Assembly: GCA_029747015.1 (NCBI GenBank)
Contig: JAKOGI010000571.1
Coordinates: 360,001-424,000, forward strand
DNA: 64,000 nucleotides
Source: Carnegiea gigantea
Taxonomy: Eukaryota; Streptophyta; Magnoliopsida; Caryophyllales; Cactaceae
Direction: 5' to 3'
A model generated the notes under the pieces. It saw only the letters and a list, made by a program, of their open reading frames with translations. It did no database searches and was not told where the DNA came from. The translations under genes and the position numbers were made by a program. Below, piece by piece: positions 55,663-64,000 of this stretch; positions within the stretch are counted from its first letter, which is position 1; each line of letters opens with the position of its first letter.

Positions 55663-57834
55663 CTACTCAAGGAGGTCAATAGGCAAAATTTCGTACCTTT
55701 TGACGTTCTTGGACTTCTTCTTTCCTTTTGAATGACGAGGGCTTTTCTTTCTTGCTTGTCTCTTCCTGCAGCGGAGAGGTGGCGATTGCGCTAGGCTTTG
55801 CTTTCTTGGCCTCCGGCGGGTGACAAGAATCCATCCCTCTTCATCAACATCAGCTTTATCAGAGGCATCCATAACAGGCTCAGTCTCTGTCGCGGGCCCT
55901 TTGGAACCGATTGGAATCACCACAGGCTCCAAACTTCCAAATTGAATTGTAATTAATTTCTCTCCAAGGGAGGAAATCAATTCAGTATTTACTCTATCAT
56001 GAGGTTGACTATGCTTTGGCTTCCAGGGTGATGAGGAACACTCCAGCTGAGTAGAGATATGATTTGTCTCAATAGTATCGTCCAAATCCAATATTATCTT
56101 CCCATCCCTGGCAAGTTGCATAATACACTCCTTGAGCGTAACGCATTTCTCGAGAGGGTGACTAACCACCCTGTGATACCGACAATATTTTGGGTCGGTA
56201 ACCCTTCCATCTTCTTCGGGCCGTTTTGGTTCTGGAAGTTCAATAACCCCATTTTCAAGGAGATCATCAAGCATTCCTGACAAGTCCGAGTCAGGAAATG
56301 GGTATTTCTTCTCCTGCAGTTCCTTCAATGTCGGACACTTCTTTCCAGTATCCTTGGAGAATCCACCCTTCTTGTTTTCATACTTGGGCTTTCCAGATAT
56401 TCGAACCGGCTCCCCAGTTGAAATAGCCATGGATTCTTTGTTTGAGGATTTTGTGGACTTGGGATTTTTCTTGAATTTACCCTTGTCCTTTCTAGTGTCG
56501 GATGAGGAAGACGACTTGTGACGACGACTTGCGATCGTTATCTCTATATCATGGGCTTTTGTTACCAATTCTTGGAAGGTCCTTGGCTTACTCATCTGGA
56601 AGACGTATAGTAAATCCCACTCCATACCCTGAGCATACATTTCAACGGCTGAAGCTTCTGATAGACGGTCCTTACACTCAAGACTTAGGGATCTCCAGCG
56701 ATTAATGTAATCAATAACCGGCTCGTCCTTCCATTGTCTGGTGGTTGTTAGCTCTGTCATGCTAACAACACGTTGAGTGCTGTAGAACCGATTCAGGAAC
56801 TCCTGCTCCATTTGTTCCCAGCTGTCAATGGACTCTGGCTCCAAGTCTGTGTACCAGTCGAATGCGATCCCTTTTAGAGTACGAACAAACTGTTTCACCA
56901 GCCGGTCCCCCTCTGTACCAGCATTACTGCACGTCTCAATGAAATGGGCAATATGCTGTTTGGGGTTGCCCTTACCATCGAATTGGTTAAACTTGGGAGG
57001 CTGATAGCCATGTGGCATGCGAAGAGTATCAATCCTCTTCGAATAAGGCTTTGTATATAGGTGGGTCTTGTGAGATCCTCCTCCCAACTGAGCCTTGACC
57101 GCATTTGCTATTAAGTTCTGAATCTGCTCAACAGACATCGAGCCTAAAGAGCGGTCCTTTCTTGCCTTGCGCTCGTCATCAGATTCTTCACTGTGGCTGG
57201 ACTCTTTATCAGAGTCTTCGGTGCCTGAACCTTTGTTGGAAGCTTCAGAGGACTTCTTTTCCAACTTCTTCATCAGCTCAGCAATCTGATCGTTCTGGCA
57301 TTTGACTTGGGCGTCCTTTTCTGCACTCTCTTTAGAGAGCCTATCCAAAGTAGCCTTCATGCTTGCCAGTTGTTCTTCGAAGTTAGTAGCCCCTGTCACC
57401 ATAACTGGCATGATGACCGTGTCAGAGGATTCAGCTTCAGCATGTGAGGAAAATGATCCCTTTGATGATGCTAAAGAGGAATCACTGTTTGAATAACCAT
57501 CATCTTCAAAATTAAAGGGTTGAAAAGCAGGGTTAGTGTGGGTTTGGAGTTCATCCATCCCATGCGGAATTGTTTGTGGCATGATGAAGCCAGCAACAGA
57601 TTTTTGCTTCAGAACATTTGAAGCGATTTGATTGACTCCGTCAGATACCTTGGAGCCGAGGTTTTGGATCTTGTGTGCCTGTGATGGTGCAGCCACAATT
57701 GATTGCTCTCCAACAGCTTTTGTCATACTTCTAGTCATGACACCACCAGATGCAGCACTAGCAGTTGTTGATCCCTGAGATGCAGATCGGACAGCTTTCC
57801 TGGAAGATTGGGTGATAGCGTTCTTTGGGGCCAT
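55663..57834 (-). CDS. gag: gag polyprotein, intact 723-codon frame
   Basis: ATG at 57834 (MAPKNAITQSSRKAV) lies 83 bases inside the LTR edge; the upstream extension of the frame has no ATG. A coiled-coil stretch (LDRLSKESAEKDAQVK) is near residue 180. The retrotransposon gag domain follows: FNQFDGKGNPKQHIAHF, TLKGIAFDWYTDLEP, EQEFLNRFYSTQRVV and DYINRWRSLS, then YCRYHRVVSHPLEKC, the CCHC-like motif usual for Tat gag. The C-terminus is basic (RRRPRKQS). It ends with TAG at 55663. Gag forms the particle and binds RNA. This is the only uninterrupted long gene of the element. Confidence 0.9.
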   Translation of the reverse strand: MAPKNAITQSSRKAVRSASQGSTTASAASGGVMTRSMTKAVGEQSIVAAPSQAHKIQNLGSKVSDGVNQIASNVLKQKSVAGFIMPQTIPHGMDELQTHTNPAFQPFNFEDDGYSNSDSSLASSKGSFSSHAEAESSDTVIMPVMVTGATNFEEQLASMKATLDRLSKESAEKDAQVKCQNDQIAELMKKLEKKSSEASNKGSGTEDSDKESSHSEESDDERKARKDRSLGSMSVEQIQNLIANAVKAQLGGGSHKTHLYTKPYSKRIDTLRMPHGYQPPKFNQFDGKGNPKQHIAHFIETCSNAGTEGDRLVKQFVRTLKGIAFDWYTDLEPESIDSWEQMEQEFLNRFYSTQRVVSMTELTTTRQWKDEPVIDYINRWRSLSLECKDRLSEASAVEMYAQGMEWDLLYVFQMSKPRTFQELVTKAHDIEITIASRRHKSSSSSDTRKDKGKFKKNPKSTKSSNKESMAISTGEPVRISGKPKYENKKGGFSKDTGKKCPTLKELQEKKYPFPDSDLSGMLDDLLENGVIELPEPKRPEEDGRVTDPKYCRYHRVVSHPLEKCVTLKECIMQLARDGKIILDLDDTIETNHISTQLECSSSPWKPKHSQPHDRVNTELISSLGEKLITIQFGSLEPVVIPIGSKGPATETEPVMDASDKADVDEEGWILVTRRRPRKQSLAQSPPLRCRKRQARKKSPRHSKGKKKSKNVKRYEILPIDLLE

Positions 57835-57892
57835 GTTGTCTTCGAGGGAGCGCAGAGTTTGTATTTTGGAGAAAGAGATGAGAGGCAGAGAA

Positions 57893-57910
57893 GTCCCACC
57901 GAGCGTGCCA
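57893..57910 (-). promoter_or_regulatory. Primer-binding site of the 14.3 kb element
   Basis: Minus-strand TGGCACGCTCGGTGGGAC starts six bases inside the 5' LTR, a form often seen in plant gypsy elements. The tRNA is not assigned. Confidence 0.62.
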
Positions 57911-57916
57911 AAAATT

Positions 57917-58519
57917 TGTAAACACAAATTTCGCGCCTAAAATAAATTAGACAGGAAATTGATATAAACAAATTTAATCTTGTATTGATGTAGTGTGTAG
58001 GTACAATCTCTTGATACAATAAAACTGATCATCTGATTCGATCTCCTAATGACTTGAGTATTCCGAGGGCTTAATGCTTGATCTCGATTGATGCAAATCA
58101 GCTGAAGAACTCTGAAGACGGTTCTTGGTTCTGATCTGCAAGTGACTGATTGTGATTTCTGAAGCTCTGCAAGTCTTGATCCTTCTTTCTTGGTAGCTGG
58201 ATGCTCCTTGCTGTCTGAGCTCTGAATTCTGCAAATGCTGCCTCCTCCAAATGAAGGGAGAAGACCCCTATTTATAGACTCTGTCGGCTAGGGTTGGAGC
58301 CGGATTTTGGGCCTAGGCCCAGTAATTATTTTCTTAAAAAAAATAATTACTAATTTCTGCATCATCGATGACACGTGGCAGCTTTTGATTGGCTGCATTT
58401 AATTTTGACCAAGCAGGCCACCAGAGTCAATGTGACACGTGGCCTTTTGTGGTTAGTCCATTTTTTTACACGTGGCCTCATTTGATTCGTCATAGAAATT
58501 TTTTTTTTCCCCTTCTACA
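57917..58519 (-). repeat. 5' LTR of the 14.3 kb element
   Basis: 603 bp, TGTAGAAGG...GTGTTTACA on the minus strand. TATA box at 58268-58276 and three upstream CACGTGGC sites at 58372-58379, 58436-58443 and 58469-58476. It is aligned with the 3' LTR over its full length. Confidence 0.93.
58372..58476 (-). promoter_or_regulatory. Triple CACGTGGC cluster upstream of the LTR TATA box
   Basis: Three identical G-box/ABRE-type octamers 100-200 bp upstream of the minus-strand TATA box, in the LTR that drives the element. CACGTGGC is a known binding core of plant bZIP factors. Confidence 0.6.
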
Positions 58520-58621
58520 CCTATATAAGAGCATTCGCAACAGACTGTGAAAAGGGAAACGCGGGCCCCACGCTGCCACTTGTCACCACGTGAGAGGAGA
58601 GAAGGAGGTGTGCCATGCAGG

Positions 58622-58883
58622 CAGTGACGAAGTCAGGAAATTTGAAGAGGGGGGTCGGAATTGGAAAAAATAAAAACATGGGAAGGGGAAGGTTCAAACT
58701 CGCGACCACCAACACACAAAGCCAAGCACTAGACCGCTAAGCTATCCAGTTTTCATGTTCCTCTTCCACAAACATAATACATATCTCAATTTCGAATTTT
58801 TTTAATTTTCTGACTTATTCTTATTTTTTTTTTGGAGAGGGGGGTCGGATGACCCCACTGACCCCGCGTTGCCTTCGCCCCTG
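58622..58883. mobile_element. hAT-like miniature element, 262 bp
   Basis: Ends CAGTGACGAAGTCA and, inverted, CAGGGGCGAAGGCA, flanked by 8-mers CATGCAGG (58614-58621) and TATGCAGG (58884-58891), 7 of 8 matching. CAGNG ends and 8-bp duplications are hAT features. The minus strand inside reads TAGCTTAGCGG and, later, GCGAGTTTGAACC, tRNA A- and B-box-like, so a tRNA-like promoter lies inside. Confidence 0.72.
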
Positions 58884-58891
58884 TATGCAGG

Positions 58892-59762
58892 GGAGAACGG
58901 GTAGGCGTTTCTCCCTGCGGGCCACCTTTTGACTTTTTTTAATTTTTTTTGTTTTTTCTTTTTTTTGAAGTAAATATATAATTTTTAAATAGTTTAAAAA
59001 ATAGGTTGTGTGTTGTAAAGTGGGTTCATGGCAAATATTTTTGTTGGATGATTAAAATTGAATTCTATAGGTTGGAGAAGTGATGGAATGCAAGTTCCAA
59101 AATTATGGAGCTTTTGCTGACGTGACAGGCCAATTGGAACTCTGGCTGAGAATGTTCTGAAAACTGCACAATCCTTGCTGATGGAGGATGATTCCAACTC
59201 ATCCTCAAATCAACTCGCAAAATTTGCAAAAACCCTCCAATGTCAAGCACAATGATTCGTGCTATATCTGTTCATAGATCTAAACCACAAAATCGACAAA
59301 CCCAAATTAAAAAAAAAATTGATTAATATTCCCTTGATTTAATCCCCAGATTCACCCTTGATGCTTCGAACGTTGTCTCTGATCTCCTCCAACAAGAGAT
59401 TCCTGCTCTGGTCATCGCTCTCGTCATCCCCAACATCAACTTGTGATGTGACTATACTAAACCACCCTAGTAAAAGCCAGCAAATACCCAATTAAATTAG
59501 CAGGGGTAACGAAGTCTTTAATGACAGATCAGGAAAACCCAATCCAGAGTCAATTGTTCACAACACCAGCAACATTCATAGTCAAAGCAGACGTCTTGCC
59601 CACAAACCCGAACGCCGCCAAATTCAACGGAGAAGTGCAGCAACAGTTGGCCCTAAAAACGAAGGAATCAAATTCAAAGTTTGATTTTTGCGTCAGGATT
59701 TCAACCAAAACACAAGGAACTGTAGGGAACACCAAGCAGGAAGGAGAAATGTAGCAACTAAC
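58892..59762. other. Unassigned sequence, no supported gene
   Basis: T-rich to 58970, then mixed sequence. The plus-strand frame at 59521-59754 begins with ATG (MTDQENPIQSQLF) but has no recognisable domain or upstream signals, and a frame of similar length exists opposite it. Confidence 0.4.
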
Positions 59763-59870
59763 TAGGCGCCGTTCTTTTCAGGAGCAAATTGTAGGTGTAA
59801 AATTAAGTGTGAATGAATGGAATAGAGTGCGAATGATTGGAATGGAGTGAGAGTATTGATATTAGTTATG
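59763..59870 (+). mobile_element. Single end of a Harbinger-like element
   Basis: GGCGCCGTTCTTTTCAGGAG resembles the terminal GGCCCTGTTCTTTTCAG of the element at 40873-42364 and is followed by similar G/A-rich phrases (GTGTGAATGAATGG). No matching opposite end is seen before the LTR at 60165, so it is truncated. Confidence 0.5.
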
Positions 59871-60164
59871 TTAATGATTTGTATAAGTTGAAATTAACTA
59901 TATTTAAGCTTTATTGTTGATTACAAATATTATATGTCCATGCATATGTTTTTTTCCACAGTATATTTTAATGATTATGTAACATCTACACATAGTATAC
60001 TATTTTTTTATTTTTGTAATTATTATTTGTATACATATTAATTTATTGTCATATTGATATGCTTACCATATATGAGTATGTTATATTTATGTGAAATAGT
60101 TAATTTGAACTTTCCAAACACAATTAAAATAGTGAATTGTACTATCTCAGAAAAAAGGGTTATG
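59871..60164. other. AT-rich sequence without a recognised feature
   Basis: Strongly AT-rich and possibly the inside of the truncated Harbinger-like element. It ends at the LTR, whose flanking 5-mer is GGTTA. Confidence 0.4.
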
Positions 60165-61750
60165 TTGAGTTCGTGAGTATACAACCACAAGAGGGGGGGT
60201 GAATTGTGGTGTCTGATTTTCGCGTTGTAAATAACAAACACCCTAGTAGAAGTTGTTCTCAAATGACAAATACCCTGATAGCTTGTTTGCACGGGGCGTT
60301 CTCAATTATTGCAGATGCAAAAATCACCAAGATAAATGCGGAAAATAAAGCACACACAATTTTTACATGGAAAACACCTCTAGCCCAACTGAGGTGTGAA
60401 AAATCACGACCTACCTCGTGTAGGATTTAACCACTTTCACTAACGGGCTTCACACGTTACAAATGTAACACACCTTGTTACAACTTGCAACCACGTAACC
60501 TTCTTCCCAAAGACAGGTTACACCACGTCCAACCTTCGCAAGATTAGACACGTCCAAGTCCACACGACTAGGACACACTCACTCACTTTTCTGATTCAAG
60601 ATCAGGGTTACAAACACCTTACAGGGGGTGCTTCTTACTAAGCAGATGTAAGGTACAATGAAGATCCTATTATGCCAATGGTTTGAAAACTCAAAATCAA
60701 ACACAGCTTGTCACGGTTTGCTTTTCAGAATGAAGCTCAAGAATCTTTGAGTGTAGACCGTGTTTTCTGATTTTTCCTGAATTTTTCAAAAAGCTGTGTT
60801 TAAGCAAATTCAACCTGAGTTTTCTATCTGCTCTTTTCTCGTGTGTTGTGTGTCTACTGGAAGAGAAAAAGCTGAGGTTTTTAAACACAAAAACCAACGG
60901 TCATAAGCCACAGAATCAGCTAAGTATAGAAAACGATTTTCAATCAGGAAATGTTCTCCTACGGCTAGTGATAAAATTTTGCCAAAATATAAGGGATTTG
61001 ATATCTTAAAAGATAACCCTTATCTTCCCATAGCCGTGAAGAGGTTTAAAGAGATTTTCAGCTTTTACCAAATCCGAAAATATAGTAATAGGAATCTTTT
61101 GATTTGGCAAATCTCCCAAACCTATTTTCGCAAATCTCCATAATATTTTCAAGAACTATTATCTCCAGAAAAATAGCATTTTTGAAATTCAAGGAAAGTA
61201 TTCTGGAGATCTTGTCCAACCAAAATGAATTTTCAAAAATAATCGGGTATGGCCACTGCAGTTCAGAAACACCCTAGGTACTCTGTTTGCAGGGTTGTTC
61301 GCAACTGGTGTTCTGAAGTACTTTAGCGCAAATACCGATTCAAGAGGTGTTTAAAATGATGTTTTCAATATTGGCATATTAACAAGAGTCTAATTAAATA
61401 AAACCTATATACCCAAGACTTCTTGTTTTGAACCAGTCATCTTGTCCGAGATTTGTGGTGCTGCTGTGAACACCAAGGCCACCTTGTTTGCTGGGGTTGT
61501 TCTTTCCATTGCTAGAGTTCAGGAACATGCCTTACAATCAACTGTCGAGATGGTGTTCTTGACTTAATATAGAATCACCAAGTAAAACCTGTTTTGAAGA
61601 CTTGTTCTCACATGTAGCAAACCAGTTAGTATAATAAAGAACACAAACACCAGTTAGGCCTGTTTGGAGACCGTGTTTGGAGCAACACTACTAGGACAAA
61701 TTTTTACACTTGGATTTGTTATCATCAAAACTAAATATAATAACTCAACA
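60165..61750 (-). repeat. 3' LTR (1586 bp) of an LTR element running off the right edge
   Basis: The ends are perfect inverted nonamers: TGTTGAGTT at 60165 and AACTCAACA at 61750. On the minus strand the purine tract lies directly before the LTR start, which makes this the 3' LTR of a minus-strand element. It contains the phrase TTGATGATAACAAATCC near its start, common in long-LTR copia elements such as the SIRE/Maximus group; that assignment is inference. Confidence 0.78.
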
Positions 61751-61771
61751 AATTCCCCCTTTTTGATGATG
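61751..61771 (-). promoter_or_regulatory. Polypurine tract of the right-hand element
   Basis: Minus strand: CATCATCAAAAAGGGGG followed by AATT, directly upstream of the LTR start. Confidence 0.75.
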
Positions 61772-62052
61772 ACAAACCAAGTGACCATATTGACAAAAAA
61801 AATTGAATGCTGATAGGGATCCACGTAAGTCAAGGTCCACTTAAGTCAATGCTAGGTTCATTCGTCAATAGGAGGGTTACACTCTTCTTCCCCCTTTTGG
61901 CATCATTAAAAAGCATAAACAACATTATGAATGCAAGAAAAGAAGTATGTAGCAGAAGGGGCAAGAAGCATTAATAATGAGATATTGCATTAAAAAATAC
62001 AATGCCAAAAACGAAATTAAGAAAGGAGGAGACTAGAGAGCAGCCTATACAA
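61772..62052. other. Non-coding sequence between the 3' ORF and the polypurine tract
   Basis: Repeats short phrases such as CCCCCTTTT and GATGAT, as the 3' untranslated part of the ORF to the right. No gene is supported. Confidence 0.5.
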
Positions 62053-63911
62053 TCAGGGAGCAGGGGGTGGTTTCGTTTGCAGAGGAGGAATGCTGGGGGC
62101 AAGAGTGGAGAGAAGTGCAAGGAGATCTTCATGGCGTTTGGCCGAGAGAGCTCGTTCCTCAGCAAGAGCAGCCTTGACAGCTGAGAGCTCATCCTTGAGG
62201 CGAGCATTGTCCTCAAGAACAGCCTCAACCTTGACGGAAGGTTGCCCAGAAACAGGTGGTCGAGGTGGTCGACGTCCCTGTTTGGAAACTGACCCTTCGC
62301 CAACCTCATAGCCACACCCTAGGAGAGTGTCAATCCCAATCTCATCAATGATTTGGGCCGCCACTCTTCGTGTGAGCACTATCCCAAAGTGCTCAAGCAC
62401 CCTTGTCAACAGAAACCCATAGCCAAGATCATGTGCCCGGGTGGTGTTCGCAATTCGCTCTATGTGGCGAATCATGATTGCAGGGAGGTTTACTGGTTCC
62501 TCCCGATCCAGTAGGTCCACCAGACATTGATCGAAGGCATCTGCTGAGTTTCGCCCTTGACCTCGCGGTATTATGTTCTTGATAGTGAACATAAACAGTA
62601 GTTGGTGCAGGGAGGTCATTTCACCCTTCTTAACCGAAAGGGGTGTTCTCAGGCCCTGTTTTTGACTAAGGCGTTTGGACACCTCTAAGAGCCTGACTGT
62701 TTCCAGGGCAGTTTTGTCTTCCCTCACATACACAGCAAATCCACGAGAGGGGATGCCCAGAATATCACTTAGGGTGGCTTCATCAAAGAAGAAATGACAC
62801 TCATTGACAGCACTTGTCACTACCCCATTTGTGACAGAGCAATTGGCATAGAATTCAGCCAACTCGGGCACAGAACACCCTTGCTGGGTGTTTGCAAACA
62901 ACTCAAGCCAGCCTTGGGCTCGAAGCTTGGTCAAGAACACCCCCAGACCCTGTTCCTCGAAAAAGCTTACATTCACTACCTTCCCCCTGACGACATTGCG
63001 CTTCAGCAACTGCGCATGTTTGTCAGACATAGGAGAGGGAGTGAACTGCTTTGGGCGTTTAAGGACAGGAACAGAGGTGGTAGTTTCTGGTAGGGGGGCT
63101 GTTCTGGGCTTTCGCTTGAGGGGTGTTTTGGCAGGAGAGGGCTTCACAGCAGGTTTATTGGTTGGTTTTGGAGGAGATTGTTCTTCAGAGGACTCGGAAA
63201 ACACCGGTGTCCCCTGTTTGAAGGTGGTGTTCTCAGAGTCAGAACTCGAGAACCCTTCAGAAGAAGAAGAAATCTCCTCGATGATAGGAGCAGAGGGTTT
63301 GGAGGGACGATGAGAGGATTGAAATGCTAGCCTTGCAGATTTTCGAGAGGGCTTAGAGGATTGAGGAGTTTGAGAGGGTTGAGACCTTGGTTGTGGCCTT
63401 GTTCTTGGCGTTCTGCTACGCCTAGCCACGATTTTCACCCTCTTCCTTTTCTCTCCAGTTTGAAAGTCTGGAGTGGAGATTTCAGCCTCAGGGAGAGAAT
63501 TCTTCTCTAGACTCTCCTCTGACGACTCATTCGACTTCCCTTGGAAGTCGACATGCAGATCCTCCATAAACACACCTTCGACAGAGGCAGCCCCTGTTTC
63601 TGTCGCGGTGTCAGACAATAACCCAGAAGAACAGGGCTCAAATTAAACCCTTCAGGGGTTTCCAAGAATTGTTCTTGAGACCCCGACTTTGTTCCCTCTA
63701 ACTCAACTGAAATGGGACAAGCAATTGCCCCTACGAGGAACACCAATTCCCTTCGACATTCAAAGGGAATATCATCCATCCCCATTCCCACTGATTTTAG
63801 GGACAAGCTTTTCAGGAATTTGAAAGGCTTGTACGAGATTGGGCGAGAAGGAGCAGGGATTGAGGAAGCAAGAATGAGGGCTTTCGAGTGAGAGGTGTTG
63901 TTGGAAGCCAT
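62053..63911 (-). pseudogene. 3' ORF of the right-hand element, putative plant transposon protein domain, one frameshift
   Basis: ATG at 63911 opens MASNNTSHSKALILASSIP. The frame shifts at about 63600-63625, after LSPVLLG, and continues in another frame to 62053. The middle is basic, serine- and proline-rich (about 63100-63500) and probably disordered. A conserved part follows: LRAQGWLELFANTQQGC, VPELAEFYANCSV and LSDILGIPSRGFAVYV, resembling the putative plant transposon protein domain (PF20167) seen in LTR elements. A coiled coil (NARLKDELSAVKAALAEERA) and a proline-rich tail end it. Length is about 615 residues. It has no RT or integrase motifs. Its role in the element is unknown; env-like functions are only speculation. 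Confidence 0.7.
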
Positions 63912-64000
63912 TGTTTGCTAGAGGAGAGAGATTAGGGTTTAGAGGGTTTTGCTAGGGTTTGAAAGCAAGAACAGAGGGGAGAGAGAGAGAGAGAGAGAGA
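63912..64000 (-). promoter_or_regulatory. Plant-gene-like 5' leader of the 3' ORF
   Basis: On the minus strand a CT microsatellite (63979-64000) is followed by AAACCCTAGC and AAACCCTAATC (telo-box-like motifs) and then CAAACAATGGC at the start codon, a good plant start context. This looks like the leader of an independently transcribed plant gene. Confidence 0.5.

Larger units (their letters stand above)
44261..58519 (-). mobile_element. Complete 14.3 kb Tat-lineage Ty3/gypsy element carrying an antisense PMD gene
   Basis: LTRs of about 600 bp stand at both ends, flanked by identical 5-mers CCTAT (44256-44260 and 58520-58524). Reading the minus strand: LTR, PBS, gag, protease, RT, RNase H, a second RNase H, integrase, a long 3' region, polypurine tract, LTR. 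The extra RNase H with MYFDGA and YGDSQLV motifs is characteristic of Tat-lineage elements. The 3' region holds a plus-strand gene with an intron. I count about 20 substitutions between the LTRs, about 3%. Pol contains stops and frameshifts, so the copy is not autonomous. Confidence 0.93.

Noticed and set aside
59060..59754. Possible host gene exon
   Set aside because: Short frames occur on both strands, but there is no recognised domain, no splice pattern and no leader, so I left it unassigned.

Overview
The window is nuclear DNA of a flowering plant. It is AT-rich and built almost entirely of transposable elements and their decay products: Ty3/gypsy elements, LINE fragments with poly(A), tRNA-type SINE signatures, Harbinger-like and hAT-like miniature elements, and a large tandem array. 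I see no ordinary single-copy host gene that I can name. The species cannot be fixed from the sequence; long Tat-lineage elements and the density of nested insertions suggest a large, repeat-rich eudicot or magnoliid-type genome.

Layout. (1) 1-4.56 kb: the 5' part of a degraded Ty3/gypsy element on the minus strand (LTR, primer-binding site, gag, protease, RT, RNase H start), next to a minus-strand LINE ORF1 remnant with an RRM domain. (2) 4.58-38.97 kb: a head-to-tail array of a non-coding unit of about 3.2 kb, eight units plus one partial. Seven units carry a tRNA-like SINE signature. Unit 2 has a 1.4 kb internal deletion, unit 3 is interrupted by a 7.4 kb Tat-type LTR element, unit 5 by a 1.24 kb solo LTR, and unit 8 has an internal duplication. 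(3) 11.04-18.41 kb: the Tat-type element inside unit 3. It keeps gag and protease but no RT or integrase. Instead it carries a 58-59 bp minisatellite and three diverged copies of an antisense gene of about 150 codons, with recurring G-box/TATA modules. (4) 39-44.2 kb: a pair of diverged 0.4 kb direct repeats; one copy is split by a 1.49 kb Harbinger-like element with a giant T-rich/A-rich snapback, and is bounded by a 5'-truncated LINE. (5) 44.26-58.52 kb: a structurally complete 14.3 kb Tat-lineage element on the minus strand with 0.6 kb LTRs and a perfect 5-bp target duplication. It carries an antisense, intron-containing plant-mobile-domain (PMD) gene with its own TATA box and 137-bp leader repeats. 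(6) 58.6-58.9 kb: a hAT-like miniature element with an 8-bp duplication. (7) 60.2-64.0 kb: the 3' LTR and 3' ORF of another long LTR element, its ORF having a plant-gene-like leader.

How it fits together. The array is the older substrate and was then hit by LTR elements. Both Tat elements carry extra, promoter-equipped genes in the antisense direction beyond pol, and both use CACGTGGC (G-box/ABRE-type) motifs upstream of TATA boxes. Most coding regions contain stops or frameshifts, so the region as a whole is decaying; the 14.3 kb element, with LTRs about 3% diverged by hand count, is the youngest well-preserved insertion.

All identities come from reading motifs by eye. No alignment or database search was possible, so percentages and family names below are estimates.
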